Origin: Manihot esculenta
Taxonomy: Eukaryota > Streptophyta > Magnoliopsida > Malpighiales > Euphorbiaceae
NCBI RefSeq assembly: GCF_001659605.2
Contig: NC_035174.2
Location: forward strand, 4,714,389-4,778,388
Direction: 5' to 3'
Length of the DNA: 64,000 nucleotides
The translations under genes and the position numbers were made by a program. Under the pieces are notes generated by a model. The model saw only the letters and a program-made list of their open reading frames with translations, was not told the origin of the DNA and did no database searches. Of the stretch, positions 1 to 11,608 are shown one piece after another (position 1 is the first letter of the stretch; the number at the start of each line of letters is the position of its first letter).

Positions 1-637
1 TCACTCTTATCACCTTTCAGTCTCGCCCGATGAACCTAATTTGATTTTAAAAGAATACATGTCAATTACAAACAGCTTCACTTTAAGTAGGTAATTTCTC
101 GTTCTTGTTTAAAATTCCATCACATGTTATGAGATCAACATTCTGCCCATAGAGCATTGAGACAAGACTTCAAAATGAAGTTTTAGGGGAGTTCTAATAC
201 TAATAGTACACTCCAAGGACCAGAATCATCCCATGATGTATCCGTTCTGTTCACTTTTGACAGTAAAGGCACTGGATAGCTTATCAAAATATTTTCAAAA
301 AGATCTCTCTAAGCATCCACTTAAGAAATATGAGCGATGAAATTTATCTATCAATAACCACCATTTTTCCTGCAAGTTAACACAAGAAGAAACTATTTTT
401 TATGAAAAAATACCAAACTACAGTCCATTTCCAAAATTGCAAACGCTTCAACTTAAAAATGACAATATTTACTGGCATAAAATGAACTTTTGTTATAGCA
501 GATATCATTTATCAACAGCAATTTTTCATATTTCCCATGCTACCTTCAAGAGAAAAATGCACTAGAACATGCCACATATTCAGGTACAAAATTTTCTACT
601 TCTGTTGCATGCAGATTACTCAGATGAAACACGTTAC

Positions 638-1508
638 CTGAGCAATTGAAGCAGAACCAAGAGGTTCTTCTTCAAAATTTTCAAAAATTTCTCCAATACT
701 TCGACCTAATTCCTTCTCCAGCACAAGTTGAACAGTATCAAATGGCGTTGCAGGAGCTCTATCGCACAGTGTAACTAACCTTCTCACCCATGCAGCAGGG
801 GCCAAGTCAGGTTTTCCAAGGACTTGGGCGATCTTTAATTCATCCAAAAATTATAAAATTTTCAGACATTTAACACAAGAAAATCAGTGAATGAAGCTTC
901 CTATCAAACACCACTAGAGGAAACAACATTTATTTGCTTTATCGCTAAATTTGGAAAAAAAGCAGATAACAAAAAAGTGAAATAATTAGGGCTTGAATAT
1001 AAAGAAAAAAAAAATAAGCAAAGCATGACCTATATAGATCGAACGAGTTCAAGTAACCACTCCTGAATAAGCAGAAGGAAAAAAATATATATATTGAATT
1101 GAACAATTTTTCAATACGTTATTCAAGTCCAACGCACACAAAGGCAAAGAGCCAGTTGAATTACCTTAAGGAAAAATCCGCCAAGATCAGAGCACATGGC
1201 GTAAATCTTCTCAGCAGCCAACTCATGCTGCCTTTCCCACATTGCTTCCTGCTTCTGCACATCCTTAATCAAACTCACTCGAAGTTGAAACACCTATCGG
1301 TACCCAGTAACCAAATTCTATCAAACAACAAAACCCACTAAAACTCATAGATAAAGAAAGCGAATACAAATAAACAGAAGTGGTAGAAAGGAACCTTGTA
1401 CCCAGTGTAGATATCAGCTGCGCGAACCCAGAATTGAAAGGAGCGATGCAAGGGTCTAAAATGAGTAGAGAGCTTATCCTGAATGTCTTTAAAATCAAGA
1501 GGAGGCAT
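638..1508 (-). CDS. ABC1/UbiB-family (ADCK-like) atypical kinase, 5' exons only
   Basis: Partial gene entering from the left edge, read on the minus strand. Exons seen: 1508-1395 (starts MPPLDFKDIQDKLSTHF, ends GYK), 1293-1165 (VFQLRVSLIKDV to GGFFLK) and 832-638 (IAQVLGKPDLAP to LGSASIAQ). Each is bounded by GT/AG and the frame is continuous (114+129+195 nt, 146 codons). The segment holds the ABC1 hallmarks: a KxGQ-like region (FLKIAQ) and the ala-rich nucleotide-binding loop (PLGSASIAQ). The catalytic half lies outside the window. ABC1 kinases act in mitochondria or plastids on quinone and lipid metabolism; the N-terminus resembles Arabidopsis At2g40090 (ATH9) as I remember it. ATG at 1508 is the first in-frame ATG; the frame upstream is open but starts only with TTG. 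Positions 1-637 look like intron. Family is sure, subfamily is inferred. Confidence 0.88.
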
Positions 1509-3620
1509 GGAGTATGGTGTTTCCAATTCAATCAAGAAATGTTGAGGGGGTGTTTCAGTTTCTGGGTCGCATGAGAGAATGTGAGGGAGACGTTATCCAA
1601 ACGAGGATCAGAGAAGAAGGATAATTTATTTGCAGCTGAGAATACAATGCCTGGTGTAGAAGCATGGAGAGAGAGAACCCAGGTTTGGGAAATGAGAGGA
1701 GCTCATTAAAAGAGCACGTATATGAATGAATGAATGAATGACGCTTTGCTTGTAAGGCTTGTAGACCTTTGGCAAAGACACGCTTTTTCTACCTTGTTTG
1801 GAGAGCCGGATAATTTATTTTTCTCTCTTTTTCTTCTTCCCTTCAAATCCATAATCTATAGCTTTCGTCCGTTAACCTTATAACTTTTTACAGTACAATC
1901 CCGAATTTTTAATTAGTTGTCATAAAATTCTTCTTTAAAAGTATTATATAAAAATCACTGATTTTTACAAACATTTAATAAAAATTTATCAAATTGTTTT
2001 TATTTATTTATCAAACAAAATATCAAAAAAAAAATTATAAATACCTGAAAAAGATAATATTATTGATATTTTATGTGGATCTTTTGATTTTTGATTTTTT
2101 ATAAATATGTGACAATAGATGATATTATTGATGGTTTCGGGAAGGTCTTTATGGTTGTTGCAGCGTCATCTTCCGAATGTAGCAATGGAAATTGACTGTA
2201 AGGAAGTAGTTTTCGCTGTCCAATCTGATCATGAGGACTTTTAGCAACAGAGTGTTTAGCTTAATTTATAAATACTAATTATTTATATTATATATTTAGT
2301 TAAAATATTTATAAATTATTTTTTTTAACATTATAAATGATTATAAGTAATTAATATTTTTAATAATGATTAGTTTATAAATACATTTATTATTAAAGTT
2401 ATAATATTAAATAAAATATATGATTAAATTTTAAAATTAAATAAAAATAATATAATAATTTACTTGATTAAAATAAATTATTTTATGATAAATGTATCTA
2501 AATAAATATGAGAGATTTCGTGTTTTATTTTTTAATTTTTAATTTTTATTTAAAAAAATATATAAATCAATACTTATAAATGCCAAAATAAAGATTGTAA
2601 ATTTAAAAAAAATATTATAAATAAATTATCTAATTTTTAGAATTTATAAAATCATTTAATCAGTTTATAAATTTAGACAAACATTGTTTAAATCTTTTTT
2701 AACCAATGGGTTCCTGAATTTATTCTCTTTTAATATACTATTGGCTCTCACTATAAAACTCATCAAAGAGTTTGAAGAATAAACTTGTAATATGAGATAT
2801 ATTTGATAATTTCATTTAGAATTTAATCGAAATAAAAAAAATTAAAAATTGAATATATAAAAATTACAATCGAAATTCAACTGAGAACTTTGAAATTATA
2901 TTTCTTTACATAATTGCAAGCCTTCATTTTCAATCATTGATTAAGTGAAAAACATGAAATTGGTATCAAACTTTCTGAATAAGAAGGAAATTAAACACAT
3001 TCAATTGAAAATAGTGGCCGTTAGCCTCTTTCCTTTTGTTGGCAGTTTAAAAAAGTTTAAAAAAACGTTTTAAATAAATGAATTGAGAGCACTCATTCAC
3101 GTATTAAACATGATGATAAATACATTTGATTGATAGATATTACGTTCTACTCTCTCAATCTCAATCTCCATTTAAAAAACAATATATAAATTGAAAAAAA
3201 AAAAAACAGCAACCCGATCATCAAATTTATTGTGTTTTATTTTATGGAAAATAAAGCCAAAATCCAAAAACTCAAACGCACCTTTAACGTTTAATTTAAG
3301 TTTGTAATATTTGAATTTCTTTTAATATCTTCCAATTAAATATTAATTTTATTTTTTGCAATTGATTATTTAAAAAATAAGATTTTTTAAGTATACATGT
3401 TGTTAAGAAGTTTAAAAACTTTGAATTTATATTTAAAAGACAGTATCAGTTTTAAATGTAAGATTTTTTAATAACTTTCAATTCCACTCCACCGGAAAGA
3501 ATTTTCTTTAAAAACTTCAAAATATTTTTAAAGTTTTATCTTTTTCTCAACAATAAAATTTTTTAAAAATTTAAAAGTAATAAAAAATCTTAGGTGGAAT
3601 TCAATTTGATAACACTGTAA
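1509..3620. other. 5' flank of the ABC1K gene and AT-rich intergenic DNA
   Basis: Roughly 1509-1700 is a purine-rich leader of the ABC1K gene. A short (ATGA)5 microsatellite lies at 1722-1741. From about 1880 onward the DNA is strongly AT-rich with poly-A and poly-T runs and no open frame resembling a protein. I see no RNA gene. Confidence 0.5.
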
Positions 3621-3624
3621 TTAG

Positions 3625-6600
3625 GAGTGTACGGGTTTTTGTGGTTTTGAATTAAATTAAAAAATTATATTGAATTAAATTGAAATTGAGAAAAATTAAT
3701 AGTCTAAGAATTAAATTGTACCGACCGTATCAAAAAATCAATTTATATATATATATATATAAATAATTTATAATAATATTATAATTATAATAATATATTT
3801 TATATATAATATAATTTTAATAAAATTATTTATATATGCAATATTATTAATTATTAAATATTTTTTATTATTTTATTTAACTAATTTTATTTATTTATTT
3901 ATAATTTATGCTATTTAAATAAATTATATATATAATATATATACTAAAATAATTATATATATATACTTATAATTGTTATTATTATCTATATATATATATA
4001 CAATAACAATATAAAATTATTATATCTTATAGTTATTATTAATTATTAAATATTTATTGTTATATAATTTAAAATTTAATTAATTAATTAAAGTTCATAA
4101 TATTTAATTAGATTATATATATACATTATTTGAATATTAATAAAATTATATTAATAGAATATACATTATAAAAATAATTATATATAAATTAATATATAAT
4201 TATTATATATATATATATATATATTTTAATCACTAGTCAATTATTAAATGTTTATAAAGGTTTAATTCAACTAATTTAATTCATTAATTTTATTTTATTT
4301 TATTTTATTTTATTTAAATAGATTATATTAAATACTATTTTAATATTAATAAAATTTATATTAATAGAATATAAATTATTAAAATCAATTAATTTTATAT
4401 ATATAATTGTAATTGTTATTATTAACGATAAAATATAATTTGATAAAATTAGAAACAAATTAAATTAAAATAATAGAATATAAATTATTAAAATTAAAAA
4501 TAAATTAAATTAAAATAATTGTAACTATTTAAAAGAACATTATTAAGCTAAATATAATTTTAAATAGTACATAATTTTATTTTGAATTATAACAAAACAA
4601 TACAAATTTATTTAATTAGAATTTATTTTTTTGAAAACATTACAACAAAACTTTTGAAATTTTTTATTTTTTAAAAAATTATAATAAAAAATTATATTGT
4701 ATTTGATTATTAAGTATTTTTATTTATTTAAATGAAAATTATATTGGAATGGAGCTTTATTGATTGGAGCTTGGAGAAAGCTAATTTTTCCAGTTTATGG
4801 AGAACGAATGTGAGACATTGTGTTCATTCTGCTACTATGTCAGTTCTTTGGAACAATGAGAAGTTGGAGTCTTTTTTGCCCACTCGTGGGGTTCGGTAAG
4901 GCGACCTTTTATCATCCTATTTTTTTGTGCTTTGTGTGGAGCAACTTTCCAATATTATTAAACATTCGATAGAACAAGGGGAGTGGCATCCACTTCCTAT
5001 TTCCAATAATGGTCCGTTGATTTCACATCTCATGTTCACCGACGATATGGTATTATTTGCTGAAGCTACGGAAGAACAGCTAGATGTTATTATTAATTGT
5101 TTAACTGTCTTTTGTAATGCTTCTGGACAAAAGGTGAATATTTTAAAGTCAAGCCTTTTTGTTTCTCTGAATGTGAGTACATCTACAGCCTCTCGTTTAT
5201 CCTCTAAATCAGGAATTCTTTGGTCTCTGACCTTGGGCGTTATTTGGGTGTACCATCTCTTCATGGTAGAGTATCTCAGGTACAATTTCGTGGATTGGTT
5301 GATGATATGCGAAGCCGGCTTGCTGGTTGGAAGGCGGGTGCACTTTCTAGAGCAGGGAGAATAACGCTGGTCCAATCAGTCTTGAACTTCATTCCTATTT
5401 ATACTATGCAATCTATTAAATTGTCGGTGTCTATTTGTAAGGAAATGGAGCGGTTTTGCCGTAATTTTATTTGGCATGGTAACAGTGGGGATTCTGCTGT
5501 TCATCTGATTAATTGGCAAACTTTGCTATATCCAAAGCAAAATGGTGGGTTGGGCATTCGGAATTTTGGATTAATGAATCAAGCTATGATGGGTAAATTA
5601 TGTTGGCGGGCATTTATGAACCCATCTGACTTATGGATCTCATGTCTTCTTTGGAAATATAATAATGGTAGAATTTCTTGGAATCTTCGAGTACCTCCTG
5701 GTGCCTCTATGAATTGGAAAGCTTTATGCTGGGGCCTCCAATTAGTTTCTAGCGGTGTTTTTATTGACGTTCATAGTGGTACTGATGTTAAGTTTTGGCA
5801 AGATGATTGGCTTTCGGTTGGACCTCTTTTCCGATTGGTTTCTGCTCCTATTGATCCTTTGGAATTAGAGGTGGTTGTGAGATATTATTGGATCCCTGGA
5901 TATGGATGGGATTGGAATCGGTTGTCTTTATGGCTACCTGATTTCGTTTTAGCATTTTTACTCCCCATTTGCCTACATGATGATGCTAACTCAAGGGATG
6001 GAATAATATGGAGACATTCCATTAGTGGACAATATTCAGTTAAAAAGGGGTACTCTCTTATGGTGGAGAAATGTGGTTTAACAGTTGCCCATGAGAAAAT
6101 TATGGTCAATGTTCAGCGGTTTCGGAGAGGATGGATTAATTCAGACTTGTGTATGAGCTGTGGTACTCAGTCTGAGTCGGTGCTACATGTTTTAAGAGAT
6201 TGCAACTTTATTAAGAGTTGCTGGCTTAATTTATTACCTGCTAGTGAAGTCCAAACCTTTTTTGGCTTCGTTGATATCCGGGAATGGTTGTCTTGGTGTC
6301 TTAAAAGCTCTTTTTGTATTGGTGAGCTTCCCTGGCCTGTAGTTTTTATGGTTACAGTTTGGTGGGCATGGAAATTTCGCAATGAACGGTCCTTCAATCT
6401 TGGAGTTCAAAGATCAGTTCCTCGCCCACTAATCTTGGGTAAGGCTAAGGAAATATATCAAGCATGGAATGATTATTTTCCTTCTTCTATTCAACGTCAA
6501 TGTCGAGTGATTAGAGTGGCCTGGACACCAGTAGCTATGGGGTGGATTACAATCAACACAGATGGTAGTGTGGGTCAAAATTCAGGAGTTGCAACCTGTG

Positions 6601-7275
6601 CGGGTTCTTTTCGAGACAGTTTTGGTAAATAGCTACTTGGTTTTCGTTATGTGTTGGGAGTTTGTGGTGTGTTGAGGCAGAATTATGGGCCATATATCAT
6701 GCTTTGAATGTGGCTTGGAGTAGGGGATGACGGAAAATTGTTATTCAAACTGATTCTCAAATTGCTGTTCAGCTTCTTCAAGGTCAAGGCAATGGTGTTT
6801 ATAGACTGCAGTCTTTAGTTATTAATTGCAGAGCTCTTATCCGGCGGGAATGGGAGGTTAAAGTCGAGCAAATATATAGGGAAGCTAATATGGTAGCTGA
6901 TTATCTTGCGAATAGTGCGTATGGTGGAGTTTTTGGTATGAGTCTTATTGATTTGCCTTCATCTAGTATTAAGCTCCTCTTGGATGCTGACTGAATATTT
7001 TTCATGATCGTATAATAAATTAAAGGGCTCTATCCCTCCTTTTCAAAAAAAAAAAAAATTAATTATTTCATTTAAATTTAAATTTTATTATAAAAAATAA
7101 AGGTTATATCAAAACTAGAACCGAAAAAATTTATACTAAAATCGAAAAAAATTGATATTAGAACTGAATCGAAATAAAAAACATATAAATTGTAAAAATT
7201 TGAATTTCGATTTTAATTTTAGCAAAAAACTGTCATAGAATCAGAATCAGAACCAGAACCATACACCTTAACTAG
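3625..7275. repeat. Putative AT-rich non-autonomous element split by a LINE
   Basis: The left end (from about 3628, gtgtacgggttttt) and the right end (to about 7267, agaaccatacacc) are imperfect inverted repeats of the gtgtacggtt type that often ends plant repeats. The interior between them is extremely AT-rich with several (TA)n runs, for example 3744-3761 and 4205-4224. The LINE at 4758-7058 interrupts it. Flanking 8-mers (gtaattag and ttaactag) are only partly alike, so target duplication is uncertain. The boundaries are an inference. Confidence 0.35.
4758..7058 (+). mobile_element. 5'-truncated LINE (non-LTR retrotransposon), inactive
   Basis: Plus-strand remnant of a plant L1-type LINE. 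In order: the distal reverse transcriptase domain with the active-site box FTDDMVLF (near 5035-5060), the thumb region (RYLGVPSLHGR, LAGWKAG, SRAGRITLVQS), a zf-RVT segment (CMSCGTQSESVLHVLRDC), RNase H (NTDGSVG; later TDSQIAVQLLQ and REANMVADYLAN), and a poly-A tail at 7045-7058. The endonuclease and the proximal part of RT are missing. Lesions: the conserved RQGD motif reads R-stop-GD (TAA at 4897-4899), a frameshift near 5215, loss of about 30 residues ahead of the zf-RVT Cys pair (about 6105-6125), and a stop at 6630-6632 with a frame change inside RNase H. It is dead as an autonomous element. No clear direct target duplication is visible. Confidence 0.92.
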
Positions 7276-10200
7276 TATTTATATTTTTTATTTTTCCAAA
7301 TTTAAAAATATTTTTTTTGAATTTTTATTATCTACTTTTAAAAAATAAATTTTTAAAAAATGTTTTATAAAAATAAATATAAATTTTTATATTATATATT
7401 TTTTTTGAATTGTGATATTTAATAATAAAACAAGGATACAAATTATTTTATAAATTATTATACATAATAACAATAATAATTATATTTAAATAGTATATGA
7501 TATTATAATAAAAAATTATTATTTGATATATATAATATAGAAAAAATATTTTGATTTTGAAATATATATTTAAAATTTCTTTAAAATTTTAAAAATTTAT
7601 CAATTACCCATTTCATTAATATTATTCATTAAATATTATAAAATAAAAATTACTATTAATCTATATAATATAAAAAAATTTAATAATTAATTAATTAATT
7701 TTAAAAAATAAATTGTAATATTATAAAATTTTTAAAAAAATCTATTAATTAATCTATCGATCAATTTTAACTATTAAAAATTACAAAAGAGTTTCAAATA
7801 TTCTCAATGTGAAAAAATTAATTAGTAGATAATTTTATAAAATGATAAATCAACTAATTAATTTTCTGTATTGTTTTACAGGACTAAATAAAAAAATATT
7901 TAATAGTTAAAACTAATAAAATGATTAATTAGTATATTTTAATATTTTAAAGATATTTTAAAAAATAAATAGACTAATTAATAAAATTTTTTATATTATA
8001 ATAATTAAATAATATTTTTATTTTTATAAAAAAGAAGTCTAAAATACTTTTCATATGAGGGATTAATTTGTAGTTATTTTTATAAAATTAAAAATTTAAT
8101 TAATAAAATTTTTTATATTATAAAAATTAAAATAAAAATTAATGAAAAGATTAATTAGTGGATCTTTCAAATTTTCAACTTAATTGATTTTTTAAAATTA
8201 ATAAACTAATTAGTTGTTTATATCACAAAATTTAAATAATAAAATTCTCTTATGAGAATAAAATAAAAATATATTTTATAAATTAATTAAATAAATATAT
8301 ATTTAAAATATAAATTTAATCGATGAAGATACAATTTTAAAACTTTTAATGACAATTAATAAAAATTCTAAAAAAATAATGGTCGATAGAATCTGTAAAG
8401 AAATATATATATATATATATTTGTAATTTTTTAATTTAAAAATGTTTTTTAAGAAACAGTAGAAATAAAAACACAACACTTTTAAATAAATAAGTTTTCT
8501 ATTTTTTTATAAAACAAAAAATGAAAAAAAAAAAAAAAAAAAACTACAGCGATAATGAACAGACACTTATAAAAGCATGGTTGAAAAAAATATTACTTTA
8601 CCCATTCAAAACAGAGTGTAAAGTAAAAATTTTAGTTTCCTTCATATTTTTGGGAAACTATATAATTGTCATCGTAAACATAATGCAAATCATGTGTGGA
8701 AATTCGAGCTGTATATTTATTATTTGAAATATTAAAAGAAAGATATATTGAACAAAATAATTTAAATATTTATATGTATTAAGATTAATCTGAACAAAAT
8801 AAACTTTATTTTTTAGATACTATAACTAAAATTTTAAGATTAATCATGAGTTTAGTCAATAAATTAAATTAAAAAATTAAAATTATTTAATTGATAAAAT
8901 AATCTTTTAAAGTAGATATTTTTATTCTAATTATATCTATTAAATTTAACAATTTTTTAATTATATTATTTTTCTTTTCTCAATAATTAAAGAATTTTGA
9001 AAATTAAATTTAACATATATTAGAATAATAAAAGAATATTTTCAAACTAATTTTAATAATATTTAAAACTTCTTTTTAACTCTTTAAATCAATGCATAGA
9101 ATTTTAATATTATTAAACATAGAATATTCAGCATAAATATTTAATAAAACTTTTCATAAATTACTTTTTATATTCAATAATATCGAAAATTAAACACGAA
9201 TTATAAAAACTAAAAAAACTTTCAAATACTACTAAAATTAAATTAAAAGTACTATTTTGTTATTCTAATATTTGTTAATAAAAATTTAAAATATGTGAAA
9301 TTTAAGTTATTTTTTTATAATTTTTAATTATTAAAGAGAAAACAATATAATTAACAAAAAAATATAATTAAATTTAATATTTGTCGTGATTGAAAAATAT
9401 TTATTTTAAAAAATTATTTTATTAATAAAATAAAATTTCAAAAACCATATTATAATTTACTATTAGCTTTTTCTTAATCTACTGATTAATATTATGACCA
9501 ATCTTAAATTTTTACCCATTTTTAAACCAATAACTCTAAAAAAAATTGATAGAAACCCCTTTTTATTTCAACAAGACAAATATTCAAATTAAAAAAAAAA
9601 AAGTTCAATTTAAACGTCATGACCAGATTCTGCTGGACAATTCCCTGACTCATATATATATATATATATATATACACACAGAGCCTTAGAAATTCACTTC
9701 ACGCGAATTTGCCACATGTCAATAATATTATTTTAAAAAGTGACATGTGGCATACTTCTGTTGTTCATTCTTATTTTTATAATTTATTTAAAATATTTTT
9801 CAATTTTAAAATTTTATTTTATGCAAAACAATAAGAATAATAATTATTCAAATTCCTTTTAAATTACATAAATTTATTTTAAAAATCAATAACCGAAACC
9901 ATACAAAATAAAAACTAAAAAACTAAAACTGTAATAAATTGAAACCAAAACAATAAAATCAAATCAAACCATATCAAATTTTAATTTATCTATATAAATC
10001 CCAAACCAGAACTGTATCCGTATAGCCTTATCTATATATGTCGGGGCAAAACTGTAACATCTCCCTAACTCATTCTGTAAAAACGGGGATTTTTTTTTTT
10101 AAACAAAAAAAAATATTGAAGAACGGATTTTCATCTCGCAAGAACTTCTAGACACTCCATGATACCATTCCCATGAAATGAAGCTCAGAACGAGATACTC

Positions 10201-11200
10201 TATAAGAATTAAGAAGAGAGAACCTCAATTTTTATTTATTTATCTAATAAATTTAGGTGATAATCAAATTGTGTCAAATTTTAATAAATTTAGATTCGAT
10301 TAAAAAATAAATTTAAAAGTTCGAATTCGAACTCTAATTCGATTCCAACTTTATTTATAATTTCGAATTCGATTCGTAAAATAAGTATTCAAATTTTATT
10401 TATAATCTCGAGTTCAATTCATAAAATAAATATTCAATTCGAATTTGATTCGTAAAAAATTCATTTATTATATCAACTTAAACTCCACTCAAAAAATTTA
10501 AATTTAAACTTATTTAAATTTAAATATATTATAAACAAATTCAATATAATTAAATTAATTTAAATTATAAATAAATTTAAATTATAAATAAAATTTAAAT
10601 TATAATGTTATTAAACGACTTCTAAATTAAAATTTTTTATTTAATTAAAATCTCTCAAACCTAAAATTAATAAAAAAGAATGTAGAAAACTTGTGCTTTT
10701 ATAGAAAAATCACAATTCTTCGTATCCCTTCGCATTTCTTCAACTCAACTTTCGATATCGTACTGTGTTAACTTAAACACAGTACGATATGAGCTGTTTT
10801 TAACTTTCAATGTCGAAATGGTGTTAACAAACTAACTTATTTGCGAGCCTGCTCACGCATTTATTCGCGTGTCTGCTCACGAGTTTCAAATTTATTCGCG
10901 AGTCTATTCACGAATCAACTTACGAGCTTGTTTATGCACTTGAAAAACAAGTCGAACTTGTGAGTCTAAACGAGCCAAATACTGCTAAGCTCAAGTTCGA
11001 CTCGTTTATTAAACAAACTTAAAAAGTGAGCTTAAACTCGACTTATTTAGAAAACGAGCCGAGTCTGATTGAGATTTTATCGAGTCAAGTCTTGAATACC
11101 TTACGAACAGTTTGACTCGTTTACACTACGAACAATTTGATTTGTTTACACTCCTATAAAGATGTATAAACGAGGAAAATAAATGCATAGGTTTACATCG
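7276..11200. other. AT-rich intergenic DNA, no gene seen
   Basis: Very AT-rich and stop-dense in all frames. It contains a poly-A run at 8521-8542, (TA)n at 8403-8420 and 9653-9674, and old repeat-like DNA at about 10260-11160 with recurring ctcgtttac/gaacaa motifs typical of decayed transposon ends. The open frame at 8521-8727 starts in poly-A and has no protein features. I see no gene. Confidence 0.5.
10755..10790. repeat. Perfect 15-bp hairpin
   Basis: The arms 10755-10769 (atatcgtactgtgtt) and 10776-10790 are exact reverse complements around the 6-nt loop aactta. It is not next to a gene end and lies in repeat-like DNA, so it is most likely an internal palindrome of an old element. Confidence 0.7.
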
Positions 11201-11608
11201 ATCACATAGTTGGAAGAGAGGATGGCCTTATTCTTGCACCAGAAGTTTACGCACCACTTGCTCAGTCAAATCTCATCTGGGAATGAGCACCCTGCTAGTT
11301 CATATGATGCTCAAGCTAATCCCACACTTGAGCTTGACATGGGAAACTACTTGCTCTACATCATACTCACTCCAGATCAAAATATTAAACGCTAAGCATT
11401 GTATAAGAGAAATCACAATCTGAAATCAGCAATATGCTTAAATTCTTGATATATTTGGAGAATGAACAAATAAAGAAAAACTCGATTAGTATCGGACTGA
11501 TTCAATGAGGATATCCCATATGAAGTCCTCGTGCTCCATTTTACTTCAGCAAACCTCCACTTTTGGCATCCTTTGCAGATCACAAAAAAAAAATGCCTAA
11601 AAAAAACT

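Noticed and set aside
8521..8727. Lysine-rich short open frame
   Set aside because: Begins in a poly-A run, no domain, no splice context.
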